Shown here piece after piece: positions 23,320 through 35,937 of a DNA stretch of 64,000 nt (position 1 is its first letter; each line of letters starts with the position of its first letter). Origin of the DNA: Henckelia pumila (Eukaryota > Streptophyta > Magnoliopsida > Lamiales > Gesneriaceae); NCBI RefSeq assembly GCF_033568475.1, contig NC_133120.1, forward strand, positions 81,134,151 through 81,198,150, read 5' to 3'. The notes under the pieces are model-generated. The model saw only the letters and a program-made list of their open reading frames with translations. It searched no databases and was not told the DNA's origin. Position numbers and translations under genes: made by a program.

Positions 23320-23505
23320 CATTTTAATAATTTTCCTTTGGTTAAAAATTTAGTATTTAATTTGGAATTATTGTTATTTGGGTTATTTAACTGCATGTTA
23401 GAATAGGAAGCATGTTTTACTTGTGATTAGAATTAAGAAGTAGTAGTGACTCGTTGGGGAAAATTTAGTAGTGGTATGAAACTATTGGGAATTTTCTGCG
23501 TGCAG
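23303..23505 (+). other. Proposed gag-pol intron (203 nt)
   Basis: The donor is ACCG|GTATAT and the acceptor TTTTCTGCGTGCAG|GG. It is AT-rich, with a possible branch site ATTTAAC. Removal brings gag (codon start 23302) into the pol frame (codon ending 23507), and the split codon stays Gly. The homologous interval at 59121-59314 has the same borders and effect although its interior has diverged. Confidence 0.65.
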
Positions 23506-26351
23506 GGAGAATTCTAGTTGGAGGCAACTCCACGTTTGCGTTGCTAGATTCAGGGGCTACGCATTCGTTTATCTCCCTGGAGTTTATCAGGCGGGTTGGC
23601 ATCACACCTGAGAGTAGTGACAGTGGGTATGATGTTACTATGCCGTCAGGGCAGATTATTTCTACCTCGAAGGTTATTCGAGGACTGGAGTTAGAGCTGC
23701 AGGGACACTCCATTCGAGCAGATGTGGTGGTTTTACCCTTGAGTGGATTCGATTTGATTTTGGGTACGGACTGGTTGACAGTCGATGGAGCTTCGATTGA
23801 TTTTCGTCGGAGATCAGTGTCAGTGAGACCTACAGTAGGCGACCCGTTCACTTTTCATGCATCTCAGAGCAGTGATATTCCTCAGGTGATATCTCTTATT
23901 CAGGCGAGGAAGTTGTTGAGACGGGGTTGCCAGGGGTTTCTAGCGAGTATTGTCACGACTTTAGAGCCATCTAGCAGATCATTATCAGAGATAGAGGTGG
24001 TTCGTGACTTTCCGGATGTCTTTCCGGAGGATGTTGCAGAAATTCCACCAGTGAGAGATGTGGAGTTCAGCATCGACTTAGTGCCAGACACCGTGCCTAT
24101 CTCTAAGGCACCGTACAGACTTGCTCCTACCGAGATGAAAGAGTTGAAGGAGCAGATTCAGGAGTTGTTAGAGAAAGGCTTTGTTCGTCCTAGCTTTTCT
24201 CCGTGGGGAGCTCCGGTGTTATTTGTGAAGAAGAAGGATGGCAATATGAGACTGTGCATCGATTACCGGGAGCTCAACAGGGTCACAGTGAAGAACAAGT
24301 ATCCACTGCCGAGGATAGAGGATTTATTTGACCAGTTGCAGGGAGCTTCAGTGTTCTCCAAGATCGATCTGCGATCTGGTTATCATCAGTTGCGTGTTAG
24401 AGATACAGATGTGTCCAAGACTGCTTTCAGGACACGATATGGGCATTACGAGTTCTTAGTGATGCCATTCGGGATGACCAATGCTCCAGCGGTTTTCATG
24501 GATCTCATGAACCGAGTCTTTCAGCCTTATTTAGATCAGTTCATCATAGTCTTTATTGATGATATCTTGATCTATTCTAGGAGCATCGAGGAGCATAGAC
24601 AGCATCTTCAGACAGCCTTGCAGACTTTGAGGGAGCATCGGTTGTATGCCAAGTTCAGCAAGTGCGAGTTTTGGCTTGAGCAGGTGGCATTTCTTGGCCA
24701 CATTATTTCGAGAGATGGGATTGCAGTTGATCAGTATAAGGTTGAGGCAGTGCAGAATTGGGGTATTCCGAAGAATGCTTCAGAGATTCGCAGTTTCTTG
24801 GGTTTGGCAGGATATTATAGGAAGTTCATCAAGGGTTTTTCCTCTATTGCAGTACCCTTGACTTCCTTGACCAAGAAGAATGCGAAGTTTATCTGGAGTT
24901 CAGACTGTCAGAGGAGCTTCGATCAGCTGAAGGAAGCACTCACTACTGCACCAGTGTTAGCGATGACAGTACCACACGAGGAGTTAGTGGTGTACACCGA
25001 CGCGTCTAAACTAGGTTTAGGCGCAGTGCTTATGCAGTGTGGTAAGGTTATTGCGTATGCGTCGAGGTAGCTGAAGATTCATGAGCAGAATTATCCAACG
25101 CATGACTTAGAGTTGGCAGCAGTGGTTTTCGCTTTGAAAATCTGGAGGCACTATCTGTATGGCGAGAAGTGCAAGATTTTCACAGACCACAAGAGTCTCA
25201 AGTACTTTTTCACACAGAAGGAGTTGAATATGAGACAGCGCAGATGGTTGGAGTTGGTGAAGGATTATGACTGTGACATTAGCTACCATCCGGGTAAAGC
25301 TAATGTAGTGGCCGATACTTTGAGTCGGAAGTCGTCAGTGGTATCATGTTTGACCGTACAGTTACCACTACAGAGCGAGATTCAGAGATTTGGCTTGGAG
25401 TGTTATCCGAGTGGCCATGCACCGAGCTTGTCAGTGTTGACGGTGCAGCCAGTTCTGCGAGATCGGATTAGGGAGGGACAGTCTACTGATGAGGAGTTGC
25501 AGCGATGGAGACAGAGAGATGAGGCTAGAGGTAACCTCTTGTATACAGTGGAGGATGGTATCGTTCAGTACCATGGTAGGATGTGGGTATAGAACATCGA
25601 TCAGTTGAGAGCTGAGATTTTAGCAGAGGCTCACACATCTCCGTACTCCATTCACCCCGGAAGTACGAAGATGTACAAAGATTTGCAGCTATTGTATTGG
25701 TAGCCCGGGATGAAGAGTGACATCGGGAGAGTGGTGTCAGAGTGCTTGACTTGTCAGCAAGTCAAGGCAGAGCATCAGCGTCCAGCAGGACTTCTTAGAC
25801 CTCTTCCTATTCTGAAATGGAAATGGGAGAATATTACGATGGACTTTGTGGTTGGCTTACCGAGGAGTGCTAGAGGTTGCACAGCGATTTGGGTGATTGT
25901 GGATAGACTCACCAAGTCAGCTCATTTCTTGCCGGTGAGGACTACTTATTCTTTGACACAGTATGCAGAGCTTTACATCAGAGAGATTGTTAGACTGCAT
26001 GGCATACCAGTGTCTATTGTGTCAGACAGAGATCCGAGATTTACATCTGTGTTTTGGAAGAATCTGCACACGGCTTTGGGGACGAGGCTTTTGTTCAGTA
26101 CAGCATTTCATCCCCAGACAGATGGTCAGTCTGAGAGGGTGATCCAGGTACTTCAATCTGATGAAGCTGAACTTGACGAGACTTTGAGTTATTTTGAAAA
26201 GCCGATTCAGATTCTTGATCGTAAAGAGAAGCAACTTCGTACGAAGACTATTCCGCTTGTGAAGGTTCAGTGGAGTCGTCATGGTATTACAGAAGCGACT
26301 TGGGAGACTGAATCAGATATGAGACAACGATTTCCAAAGTTATTTTCTTGA
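23506..26351 (+). pseudogene. Tekay-like pol with stops, recombined at its 3' end
   Basis: In order: protease ([10 protein letters not shown] at about 23541), reverse transcriptase ([21 protein letters not shown]), RNase H ([14 protein letters not shown]), integrase zinc finger and core ([29 protein letters not shown], so all three acidic residues are present). TAG codons at 25068-25070, 25590-25592 and about 25701-25703 interrupt it. At about 26149 the sequence jumps from QSERVIQVL to a chromodomain-like C-terminal tail ending FPKLFS. This skips the rest of integrase and probably marks the junction between two gypsy families. Confidence 0.88.
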
Positions 26352-26451
26352 TGTGAGTCTCCTTTAGTTTTCTGTTATCTGATATCTGTGATATGATTTG
26401 TTGATATTACTAAGATTTCGAGGACGAAATCGAGTCTTAGTGGGGGAGAAT

Positions 26452-28631
26452 TGTAACGCCCGGAATTATTTAATTTTAATCCGAGAATAATTAATTTGGG
26501 AATATTTGGAGTTTTGATTTAAATTCTAATATTCTTAAATTGATTAGGATTGAATTTGAATGAATTGAGTAATTGAGGACTGAATTGCAATTTTTGAACT
26601 CTTGAGGGGCTAAAGTGCAAATTGTATTTAACTTATCAGAATTGAAGTTGTTACTCAGCATGTGCACGTGTCATTGGAAGCAATTTCATCAGATTCTTCA
26701 GCCAAGGAAAGAAGAAAAACCGAGAGCAAATGTCAAGAGAATTTCCAATTCATTTCTTTGTCTTCAAATCTTCATATCTTGGGCTACGATTATCCGATTT
26801 CGATTCCGAAAGATGTTTTGGAATCCTCTCGCCAAGACCTTCGATTTGATGTAAGTATCTTCTTTGTTCATCAAGGTTTGGGATTTCGAAAATGGCAGAT
26901 ATCAGATGTTGGTTTTGATTTGGTGTTGTTGAGCTTCTAGCTTTGTTAATCTTGAAGTTTGATTAAAGCTTGAGTTGTATATCTTGTTCTTATGCTTTCT
27001 TAGCTGTGATTCAATCTATACACCTGCTGATATGTTGGTTTAGAGGTTGAATAAGTGATATGAATGTTTGAAATGATTTAGAGATTTGCGGGAATCGCCG
27101 AGTTATACCGAAATGCCGTCGAATTCTTGAATTGAAGTGATTTGATATTGTTTTTGGCTTTGGAAGTTGCTGAACTATTAGATAATGGTTCCTTGTTTGT
27201 TATGCTATTGTCTCAGTGCATAAACAGGGCAACTCAACTCAAGAACGTCGACTTCGAAACCGATAGAAGATTGAACAAGGTTGGTAGAGTTTTCTTTGGA
27301 ATTCTTGTTGAAGTTTGGGGTTGATCTTGAGCAGATTTTGAGTTATGCTTGGTGTGTGATCTTGTACAGATTTTGACAAGTTTGAAGACCTTCTAGACAT
27401 CACATTTGAAAGGTAAAAGTGGACTACAATTTGATTGGGATTACAACTCGAGATGGTTTGTATCGAGTTCCCTCAATTCACATACTTGTTTGTTTAAGTG
27501 CTCTTATGTGCTTTCTTTTGATTACTTGAATAAGTTCTTGATATAATGAATGCCCTGATTATGTTACATGTTGCATTCATCTTGATGACTTATTCCTTTG
27601 AGTTTGAAATGAACGGACACGTTCGAATAGACGATTTGAGGGATTGTATATGTATGGCCTGGGTGGTTGTTTGAGCCTAGCGTCTGAGCTACATATATAA
27701 TGGCTTCAAAGTCTAGAGGAGCAAGATAGTAGCCCCACCTCGATAGGATGTGTCGGTGGATTAGCTATGATATCTTCTTCTCGGGATCCCAATTGATGAA
27801 TGATGAAAAGAACCTTGTTTTGAAAGCATGCATTGTATTTACTTCTATATCATGATTGTGATATTGATTATGCATGTTTAGTTGCTTTTACTGGGAAATC
27901 TATTTCTCACCGGAGTTATCCGGCTATTGTTTTGTTGTATGTGTCATTGCAATAGGAGGAAGTGGAACCGGGCAAAGGCGGACTTAAAGAACAAGGGATG
28001 AAATCGATATAGCGTGAGGATCCGAGTTAGGAGTTATGTGTGCTGTCATGAAGTTTAATGAGTCTTAATCATGATCATGTTTAAAGATACTTGTACAAGA
28101 CTTGTAGATGATCTAGTTAAGGTCTTGTTGTTGTATTTAGAACTTGAGAAATGATGTAACTACTTGATTCCATCAGGATGTATCTTGATTTTGATATATG
28201 ACAATGATCTTGCATGTTTATGATATTATGTTGATGTAGTAAAGCTTTGGATTGGTTTATTACTAGCATTGAAAGCATGTTGGAATGCATGGTAGTTGTT
28301 ATGCTTGATTTCATCATGTCTAGACTTTGGTAGGAATTGATCTTGAACCAAATATGTGCATGATGGAGTATTTGACAGCAACAGGGAAATGTAATTTTTT
28401 TCTGCAGCATTGGCTGGCGCACGGGCGAGCCCCTGCTCGCGCGCACGCGAGCCAAGTCGCGACCTTCGAATTTGGAGGCCGGCGCGCGCGCGAGAAGACC
28501 TGCCGCGCGTGCGCCGTGTAATATGTTAGAAAAAAAAAATTTTATTCTTTTGTTTAGACTTTGATTATTGTCTAACATGGTTTAATAATGATTAATGAGA
28601 TTAATGAGATATTAGAACTTGGGTCATCACA
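26452..28631 (+). repeat. 3' LTR, gypsy family B, about 2.18 kb
   Basis: It starts TGTAACGCCCGG right after a polypurine tract (GTGGGGGAGAAT) and ends ATCACA at 28629-28631, where copia gag resumes. No second copy of this LTR occurs in the window. A very GC-rich CpG cluster lies at 28418-28518. Short ORFs inside have no recognised domain. Confidence 0.8.
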
Positions 28632-28905
28632 CGAGGTATTCCTTGCAGTTACGTTTTCAATGACCGGATTTCTTGCAGTAATGGCAAACTTGTTTAGACT
28701 TGTCGAATTTTTCATGTAACATTTGGCCTTGAGATCATGGTCCAACCATTTCTCTAGTTCGGCCAACCTTTCGGCAGTTACATCAGCCGAGACTGTTTTC
28801 GGAGAAGCCTTTTCTAACACTTAGAAAATCTTTTTCGAACTCAGGACAATCTTAACTTATGGAACCATCCTGTATAGATTGCGCCAGAAAATTTGTTTTG
28901 TTCGA
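28632..28905 (-). pseudogene. copia gag remnant
   Basis: On the minus strand it reads VLEKASPKTV through AERLAELEKWLDHDLKAKCYM, a conserved N-terminal gag segment of plant copia elements. It then skips, by an internal deletion, to KFDKSKQVCHYCKKSGH, a stop (TGA where Trp is usual) and KRNCKEYL, the CCHC zinc knuckle. Stops upstream of VLEK also break the frame. It is joined at 28632 to the gypsy LTR. Confidence 0.8.
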
Positions 28906-30618
28906 GAATTGAAACATGTGGATTACGAATTCATTGTAATGAAATACTGAGATGAAACAGACAATAATCGATGATTTGTTTAATAATTTACTAAGACATA
29001 AAATATGGCGAATTTTATTTTATGAATCACACTCCCACTATTTTGACAATTTCACTACCCTCTAGTGATAACGAGAAACATTTTCTTTAGTGGGAACATG
29101 GAGTCCAATTGACAAACTATAGTCCCGAATAATATCAGCCAACTATAATTTTCAAAAGGTAGAGCCCAATTGCTTCCAAAGCAACCTCCATGTTTTTACC
29201 TCATGTCCAATAAGGGCCCAATAATATGACGCCGTTTATTGTGACATGTCAAGATGACCCATCAATATTAAGTTGTGATGGACGGTCGCCATGTGGATCC
29301 CCAATAATATGAGCCAATCCCATGGGAGTTCCACCCAACTTACAACATGTGTCGATCCAATGTACAGCTTTCCGACGAACGGGCCCTCCCAATAATATGA
29401 GCCGGACCATATCCGCGGGTAGCATCACATACATTGATCGTTGATGGAAGGTAGGAATATTTAAACAATATTTAAAATTCCCTTTTGTTTATCTTGATAT
29501 CAATTTTAAATCATATTTAAAATGAGGGATTTTATTTTAAAAATTTGTCTCATCATGCAATTTATGTATGCTTGCGGGATTCATACAATTTATGTCTAAA
29601 CATGCATACATCAATAATATCATATATTATTTAAGGATGATCGATCTCATTTACTAATCGACCCGTGGTTGCCAATCACGAGTCTAAGTCCAATCCTAGG
29701 TGATATGCAAGTATGCAATGCAATCCTATTACATTGAGCTTCCAATTTACATTTCTTCGTCTTCATTGTCTACTGGACCCACCATTTCTTCAAAACATTA
29801 TCTCCCACTAAGTTTAATAAATTTACAATAAATTTCGATGACAAAAATGGGATACATTTTAGGGGTGGGAACGGGCCATAAACTAGGCCCACTTTTATTA
29901 CATATGACAATCATATTGGGCTATAAACCAAGCCCATTAATAAACACCAACAACAATAGAACAAATGTAAATCACCTAACATACACCTAAAATATTGGTC
30001 ATGGCAATCGATCATCCTTTTATCCAATAATTAATTCAATAATTAAAATAATTGGATAAACATGCAATGGCATCATAATTAAAAGATAAAATCATATTTT
30101 ATCTTATCCATCCATAAGATCATATTTTATCATCAATTGTACCAAAATAATTAATTTTATAAAATTTAATTTAACGGATAAAATTTATAAATTTTTCAAA
30201 AATTCAAATTTATCCAAAAATCAATTTTAAAAATTTCGGACTCGAACAATTCGATCCGATGCCTCGTGATCTAATCAAAAACAATTTTCGATCCAATCAA
30301 ACACAAGAATTTCAAAAATTCAAAATTTTTTTTAAAAATTAAAATTTTAATTTTTCGGGCTGCCCGGGACAATCCCGGGCAGCTCGTGCCCCGACCGGGG
30401 CTCGGGCTGGGCAGCCCGTCGCTGCCCATTGGGCAGCGACGATCGCTGCCCTGGGCAGCGATCACATCGCTGCCCTGCGCAGCGCCTGGGCAGCGACAAT
30501 CGCTGCCCGTGTTTTGCACGTCAAAATTTTGATTTTTTTTAAAATTTGTTTTGTTTCAAAAACGAGGCTTAAAATTTTGTACAATCGATTAATTTAATCG
30601 TTTGATCTGAGCAACCTG
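28906..30618 (-). other. copia untranslated leader
   Basis: About 1.7 kb between the primer-binding site and gag, with no ORF of note. It contains several AATAATATGA-type repeats between 29130 and 29400 and a GC-rich hairpin cluster near the primer site. Long leaders usually hold packaging and dimerisation signals. Confidence 0.6.
30357..30512. repeat. GC-rich palindromic cluster (GGGCAGCG/CGCTGCCC)
   Basis: GGGCAGCG and its complement CGCTGCCC alternate about seven times, next to CTGCCCGGG...CCCGGGCAG and CCCCGACCGGGG palindromes. It forms a strong multi-hairpin in an otherwise AT-rich leader. Confidence 0.75.
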
Positions 30619-30630
30619 TCTCTGATACCA
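30619..30630 (-). other. copia primer-binding site
   Basis: On the minus strand TGGTATCAGAGA, one base from the 5' LTR at 30632, matches initiator-Met tRNA. Confidence 0.8.
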
Positions 30631-30631
30631 C

Positions 30632-32511
30632 TGTTGAAAAATGGTGTTCAGATCAATTAGAATTGATATCCGGTGCAGCGGAAGTTTAAAAATTTATTTT
30701 ATTAATATGGAACGATTCCATATCTGGGTATCAAAACTTTTACGATTAAATTCACACAAGTAAAACAAATAATCACAATTAATGTTTTACCTTAAATCTC
30801 GAAACGAGATTATGGACTCCAACAGAATTTAATCTGCTCTTCTTGTAAATCCCGGGAACTGATGGTATCACGATCAATCACCGGAATAAGGTCCACGAAC
30901 AGAAAACAGAAACCCTCTGATTGACTGCACTAGAAATCAATCAGAAGTTTTCGTAGAGAATAAACAGATATGATCTGTTAATTCAGATTGTAATTTTTCA
31001 TAAAAATCACAAGCCGAATTTTCTCCGAAAGGGACAGAGGATTTCGAAAATCCCCTTCAAATATTTAGAGTGTAATTTCGAAAATTATAAGACACAATAT
31101 GTTTGATTTTCGAACCCAACACCTCTATTTATAGATAATTTCTAGTTATAATTGTATCAGGACTCTAACTCCTTAAAGCCCAAAATCCATAACTTAAGCC
31201 CAACAAGCCAAGCCCGTTTTTATAGAAATTAATATAAAATTCATCGTGACTCCGATTGATAAACTGATTTTACCAATGTGCACAGAAACCATTTCTGCAT
31301 CTTTTAGAGTCAAGATAATTTTTCTGAATCCGAATTCAGTGATTTTCAAAAATGTCCATCCCTATGTCATTTTAGGAAATCTCACTCCCTTTAGTTAAGA
31401 AGTCCAACTTCTCTTTCATTAAATTTAACTCTTTAAATTTAACTATCTCTACGGGGTTTTAGTAATCCATTACTTGTGTAACCCTCAATGGTTCAGGAAT
31501 ACAGCTAGCCGTGGGCTCACAACTCCTTGTGACTCGGAACAACAATTTCCGACTTACCCATAGAATCATGGTAAAAGCGCCTAGCAACATCGCCCCATGA
31601 TTCCCTAGGTATTACTGATAGTGCCTGCAAGAACCAGTAGATTTTGGTTAGCGTACAGTACGGTCCCTTCATCCAAATATCCCGATCGAATCAACAACCA
31701 TTGGTATATCGAGAGTCATTCGAAATTCGATAACTATGCATAACATCTTGGAGATCTATTAGTGACATCGCATGTGTTACTAGGATAACCCATTAACCTA
31801 AAACACATCATGTACTCTGGTCAAAGATTCGTCACACTAATATCTCCTCAGATCGCATAGGATATCCACACTCGCAAGTATGTGGTGAATCCTTGACAAC
31901 AAAGCATCGAATCCTATATGTGTCGTAATTGTACCCAATCCCGACACCTGATGACCCCAATAGATTCGGTAAACGAGTCAAAGTACAGTACTAGCATATA
32001 GAGTCTCAATGATGTTTCAAGTAATAAGGACTAATGGTGTACAACCAAAACCGCGGACTTTATCCACTCGATAAGTGATAACCACTTGGAAGGTCCGAAT
32101 AGGGTAGTTCGATCATTCATCATATGAATATCCATTTGCATGCTTTGAACATCTTTATGTTTCATACCAATGAAACGTGGTACTCGGCATCGCAAATGCT
32201 AGTCTCAATCTCGAGCGATCCTTATCCCTTTTTGCGAACGGCTCAATTGACTAGGAACAGTTTAGAATATACAGTGACTATAAGATGTGTTTCATGATAG
32301 CCATCCCCATGTGCTACCACATCGTACATACACTATAGTATATTCAAGGTCTTTATCAAAACAACAATATTATATCATAATATAACAATATGAAGAAAGA
32401 TAAAGTCAATACCATTATAAAAGTGTAAATTATATTAAACAAAAGATTGTTTTACATAGAGTCATAAAAGCCCTTAGCCACAAGTTGGCTAACCGGGCAC
32501 CCACTCTTTCA
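30632..32511 (-). repeat. 5' LTR of copia element, 1880 bp
   Basis: It is collinear with 14957-16836 and ends CACTCTTTCA, followed by AAGTC (target duplication). The primer-binding site next to 30632 shows that it is the 5' LTR of the minus-strand element. Confidence 0.93.
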
Positions 32512-32773
32512 AAGTCATCTCGTGAACATCGTTATCAAGAACAAACACATGATGATTTATGTTTTGATACAACCATCTTTTGGAACTACTTTTGTTACAT
32601 TTATATTATATTAGATGAGATATTTTGAGTTTCGACTACGTAGTATTATCTTCCAAATTAGATGTGTGTAACTATTTTAGAACTTGAATATTTTCATGGA
32701 TTCAATGTAGTAAATATTTTATTTTATATTGATTTCTTTATTAATATTTATAGTTCATATGAAGATTAATTAG

Positions 32774-33247
32774 GCAACGGTTTTAATGACTCCAAATACA
32801 ACTGATTTATGTTATTGCAAAATCGTTGTCGTATACCACAAACGACAACGGATATACACTGTTGCAAAAATCGTTGTCGTCATTCAAAAACGACAACGGA
32901 TATACACTGTTGCAAAACCGTTCTTGTAATCCACAAACGACAACGGATATAAACTGTTGCAAATATGTTGTCCTAAACCATAAACAACAACGGATATAAA
33001 CTGGGCAAAACCGTTGTCTTAAATAGTAAATGGCAACGGATTTACACTGTTGCAGAACCGTTGTCTTTGGAGACTTACGACAATGGTTACAAACTGTTGC
33101 AAAACCGTTGTCGTTGGATAGCTACCACAACGGATATAAACCGTTGTTATATGGCACGCTTTTTACAACGCTCCCAGTTACAACGGTTTTATCCCCCCCT
33201 ACGACAACGGATAATATCCGTTGTCGTTTTGCAATTTTCTTGTAGTG
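32774..33247. repeat. Right subterminal repeats and end of CACTA element
   Basis: There are five to six direct repeats of about 55-60 bp built on ACAACGGATATA, CACTGTTGCAAAA and CCGTTGTCGT. The last inverted unit (33201-33226) leads into the terminal TTTTCTTGTAGTG. The units differ from the left array (GATAT here, TTTT there), as is usual for the two CACTA ends. Confidence 0.8.
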
Positions 33248-34787
33248 TGATGCGCAACAATGGATTCCATTCGTACCAATTTCAGACAAAATACGAGTGT
33301 TTTCGCAGCTAAAATGGGAGATGTCGATGCTACCCACATGGTAGCGTGGCATGGCGGGTTTTGATTGATCCAAATCAGTGGGGACCACGTGAGACTCACT
33401 GATTTGGACCAATCATGGGGGATACGTCGCTCATAGGGTACTACCCTATGGGCGGTATGTACAAAATCGCTAAAATGTTGTGGGAATGAGGGGTATTGGA
33501 ATTTAATACTTCGAAACTAGAATTTATTGTCTTGGTGAAAAGACACTTCGTATTTCGTAACGGTATAAAATTTACACAAATATTTTACAATAATTCTCTG
33601 TAACTCTCATTAACCGTAAAAATCGTAAATCCAAACCGAAAAATCAAATACCGAACCGAATCGAACCAAAACCGTATATAAATGTTAAAATCAAAGTTTA
33701 TTTGGTTCGATTTTGGATTGTATATGTCAAAATCGAACCAACCGAAAAAATCAAAATTTCATAAAGTAACAATTTTATTTATATTTTTATTTATATTATA
33801 TATGTTATGAGATCAATGATATTTAGTGAATAAATAATCATTTTGAATAATTTTTAGTTGATTGTTTATTTAATTCATTGTTTTTTATGTAATTCATAGA
33901 TAGTTGATTCTTGTTTTGTTTACGTAATTTTTAATTGATTGTTGTTTATGTAACTCATTTAAATTTTATATTTAAAATTTTACTAATAAATCATGTAAAA
34001 AGATAACATGTTATATTTTACGATATATTTATATTAATAATTTTAATAATTGTATCAAAACCAAAATAGCCAATCGAATTAACTGAATCGCATTGGTAGA
34101 AATTTGAACCGAACAAAAAAACGGTTCGGATATCGGATTATATATTTTTAAAAACGAAAAACAAAAAAAATGAAAATAAAACTGAAAATAAAACTATCGA
34201 TAAACACCCCTATCAATTTATGCTATCACACTCCTGATTTCATCTGAAACTATAGAGAGTAATTGTTGGGTTTGAAGTGAGTTTGGGCCTTCATGACTGA
34301 TCTTTAGGATTGGGTTGGGCCTGTCCAATTGATGAACATGAGGCTCATATTTGCAATGCAACAACTATTTACTTTAACATTCATGGGCTGGACTGGCATC
34401 TCTTTGAAATCATTAATTTGTTTCCATATGAGTAATATACATGCTATTAATTAACTTTTGGGTATTGAGTTGTTTTTATGCATATAACTTTACACTATAG
34501 ATGAGTTTTATAATATTTTTTTAACACTTAACTAGATTTATTATCGAGGCCAATAATTTTAAAGTTTATGGTAAATTTATCTCACCGCTCATGTATATCA
34601 AAATAATTAACAGTCTAAAATATTGTCATATATTATATATGATGTGTGTGTTTCATTTGACATATTTCTCCCGTCTCATTTATATAAGTAAATGCGTGTT
34701 TTCGTAGAGATTAATAAATTATTTGATAAAGTAAACTCTAGAAAGTAAATTTCTATTTTAATCTTATTTAATGAAAATTTTAATATA
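33248..34787. other. Intergenic, no gene; decayed repeats
   Basis: It contains an 11-bp inverted repeat (CCAAATCAGTG at 33369-33379 with its complement at 33396-33406) and the 19-bp palindrome CATAGGGTACTACCCTATG (33436-33454). At 33610-34215 is a stretch rich in CCGAACC/GGTTCGG ending near AAACACCCCT, which looks like a decayed hAT-type repeat. No coding sequence is seen. Confidence 0.5.
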
Positions 34788-34797
34788 ATAAAATAAT

Positions 34798-34979
34798 GAG
34801 TAAAATATATTTTGGTACACGAACTATTGGTAAAATGTCATATTGGTATACGAACTGTTGGAAATGGCTTAATTAGTACATGATCCAAATAAAAGGTCAA
34901 TTTTACACTTAATATGAATTAATATAGTATTGATTAATTTTAAAATATTATATTTATTAAAAATTAATATAATAATAAC

Positions 34980-35054
<75 letters not shown>

Positions 35055-35937
35055 CAACAATTGTCAAGTCAAATTATACAACAACTATTGTAATATATTG
35101 AAATATATGATAAAAAATATATATCACCGGAGTCTGTTGATCTTGTGTTTAAATGATTAAAACAAACATAATCATCATTTTAGTTTTTCAATATCTGGTA
35201 CAAAAATTTTCAACATTAAATATTAGATCATGAAAAAATAAATCTCATAAAAAAAATTTCACTCATTGTCTCGATTTACGTAGTTCTAATAACCCAAAAT
35301 TTTTTCACTTGATTTAATAATTTATAAGCTTATAATTTTTTTCTCGCACTTGAATTAAATATTAATAAATAAATATTTATTTTATTATATTTTATCGTTA
35401 TTAAATATATTTTAGTCCTATATGCATATGATTTATTTATTGAGTTTGTGGTTTTATTAATATATAATTTATATCAATTTTTAAATGGATAGTTATTTAC
35501 ATTGATAGAAACAAATACCATTTTATTATATATTATTTATATTTTAAAAATATAAATAATTTATTAATGAGTACAATATAAATATATTATAAAAATATTA
35601 AGATATTTTTTACTTATAATTTTTAAATTAATATGAATTCTAATTGACAATCAATAAAAATTATTTTAAAAATAAAATGTACACTTAGTTGAATTTATTA
35701 TTTTTATCATATCAATATATTACAATATTTGTTGTATAATTTGACTTGACAATTGTTTATCATTATATATATATATATATTAATTTTTTAATAAATATGA
35801 TATTTTAAAATTAATCAATATAATATTAGTTCATATTAAGGGTAAAATTGATTTTTTTATTTAGATCATGTACCAATTAATTCGTATATCAATATGACAT
35901 TTTATCAATAATTCATGTACCAAAATACATTTTACTC
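34798..35937. mobile_element. Mutator-like non-autonomous element with ~250-320 bp TIRs
   Basis: The left arm begins GAGTAAAATATATTTTGGTAC and the right arm ends with its inverted match GTACCAAAATACATTTTACTC. Similarity continues inwards to about 35119 on the left and 35699 on the right, including ACAATTGTCAAGTCAAATTA. A perfect 10-bp duplication ATAAAATAAT flanks it (34788-34797 and 35938-35947). No ORF is present. The left arm is longer mainly because of a (TAA)n expansion. Confidence 0.88.
34970..35053. repeat. (TAA)n microsatellite
   Basis: About 27 near-perfect AAT units inside the left terminal inverted repeat of the Mutator-like element. The right arm has a (TA)n run at the matching place. 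ORFs of poly-Ile here are artefacts. Confidence 0.95.

Larger units (their letters stand above)
19416..28631 (+). mobile_element. Chimeric Ty3/gypsy unit: Tekay-like 5' half joined to the 3' half of a second family
   Basis: The 5' side has LTR family A (TGTAACACCC...), primer site, gag and most of pol as in the 53380-63217 element. The 3' side has a short C-terminal pol segment, its own polypurine tract and a quite different LTR (family B, TGTAACGCCC...). The flanks do not match (CCCTC at 19411-19415, CGAGG after the B LTR). On the left the copia sequence is integrase and on the right it is gag zinc knuckle, so intervening copia DNA is lost. This fits two separate insertions joined by recombination between homologous pol genes near 26149. 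Confidence 0.8.
14957..32511 (-). mobile_element. Ty1/copia retrotransposon with nested gypsy insertion
   Basis: Two 1880-bp LTRs (14957-16836 and 30632-32511) flank, on the minus strand, a primer-binding site, a long leader, a decayed gag and a pol ORF. The flanks are AAGTT (14952-14956) and AAGTC (32512-32516), a 5-bp target duplication with one change. The LTR pair differs at roughly two to three dozen positions by eye, so the insertion is of moderate age. A gypsy chimera at 19416-28631 splits the coding region and has removed the part between the gag zinc knuckle and integrase. Confidence 0.92.

Noticed and set aside
28327-28521. CpG-rich ORF in family B LTR
   Set aside because: It lies in a local GC-rich LTR patch and is not similar to any protein that I recognise.
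33610-34215. Complete hAT element
   Set aside because: CCGAACC-rich sequence and a possible AGGGGTGTTTA end are present, but no matching opposite end or 8-bp duplication could be fixed.
34869-35160. Poly-isoleucine ORFs on both strands
   Set aside because: Pure products of the (TAA)n microsatellite.
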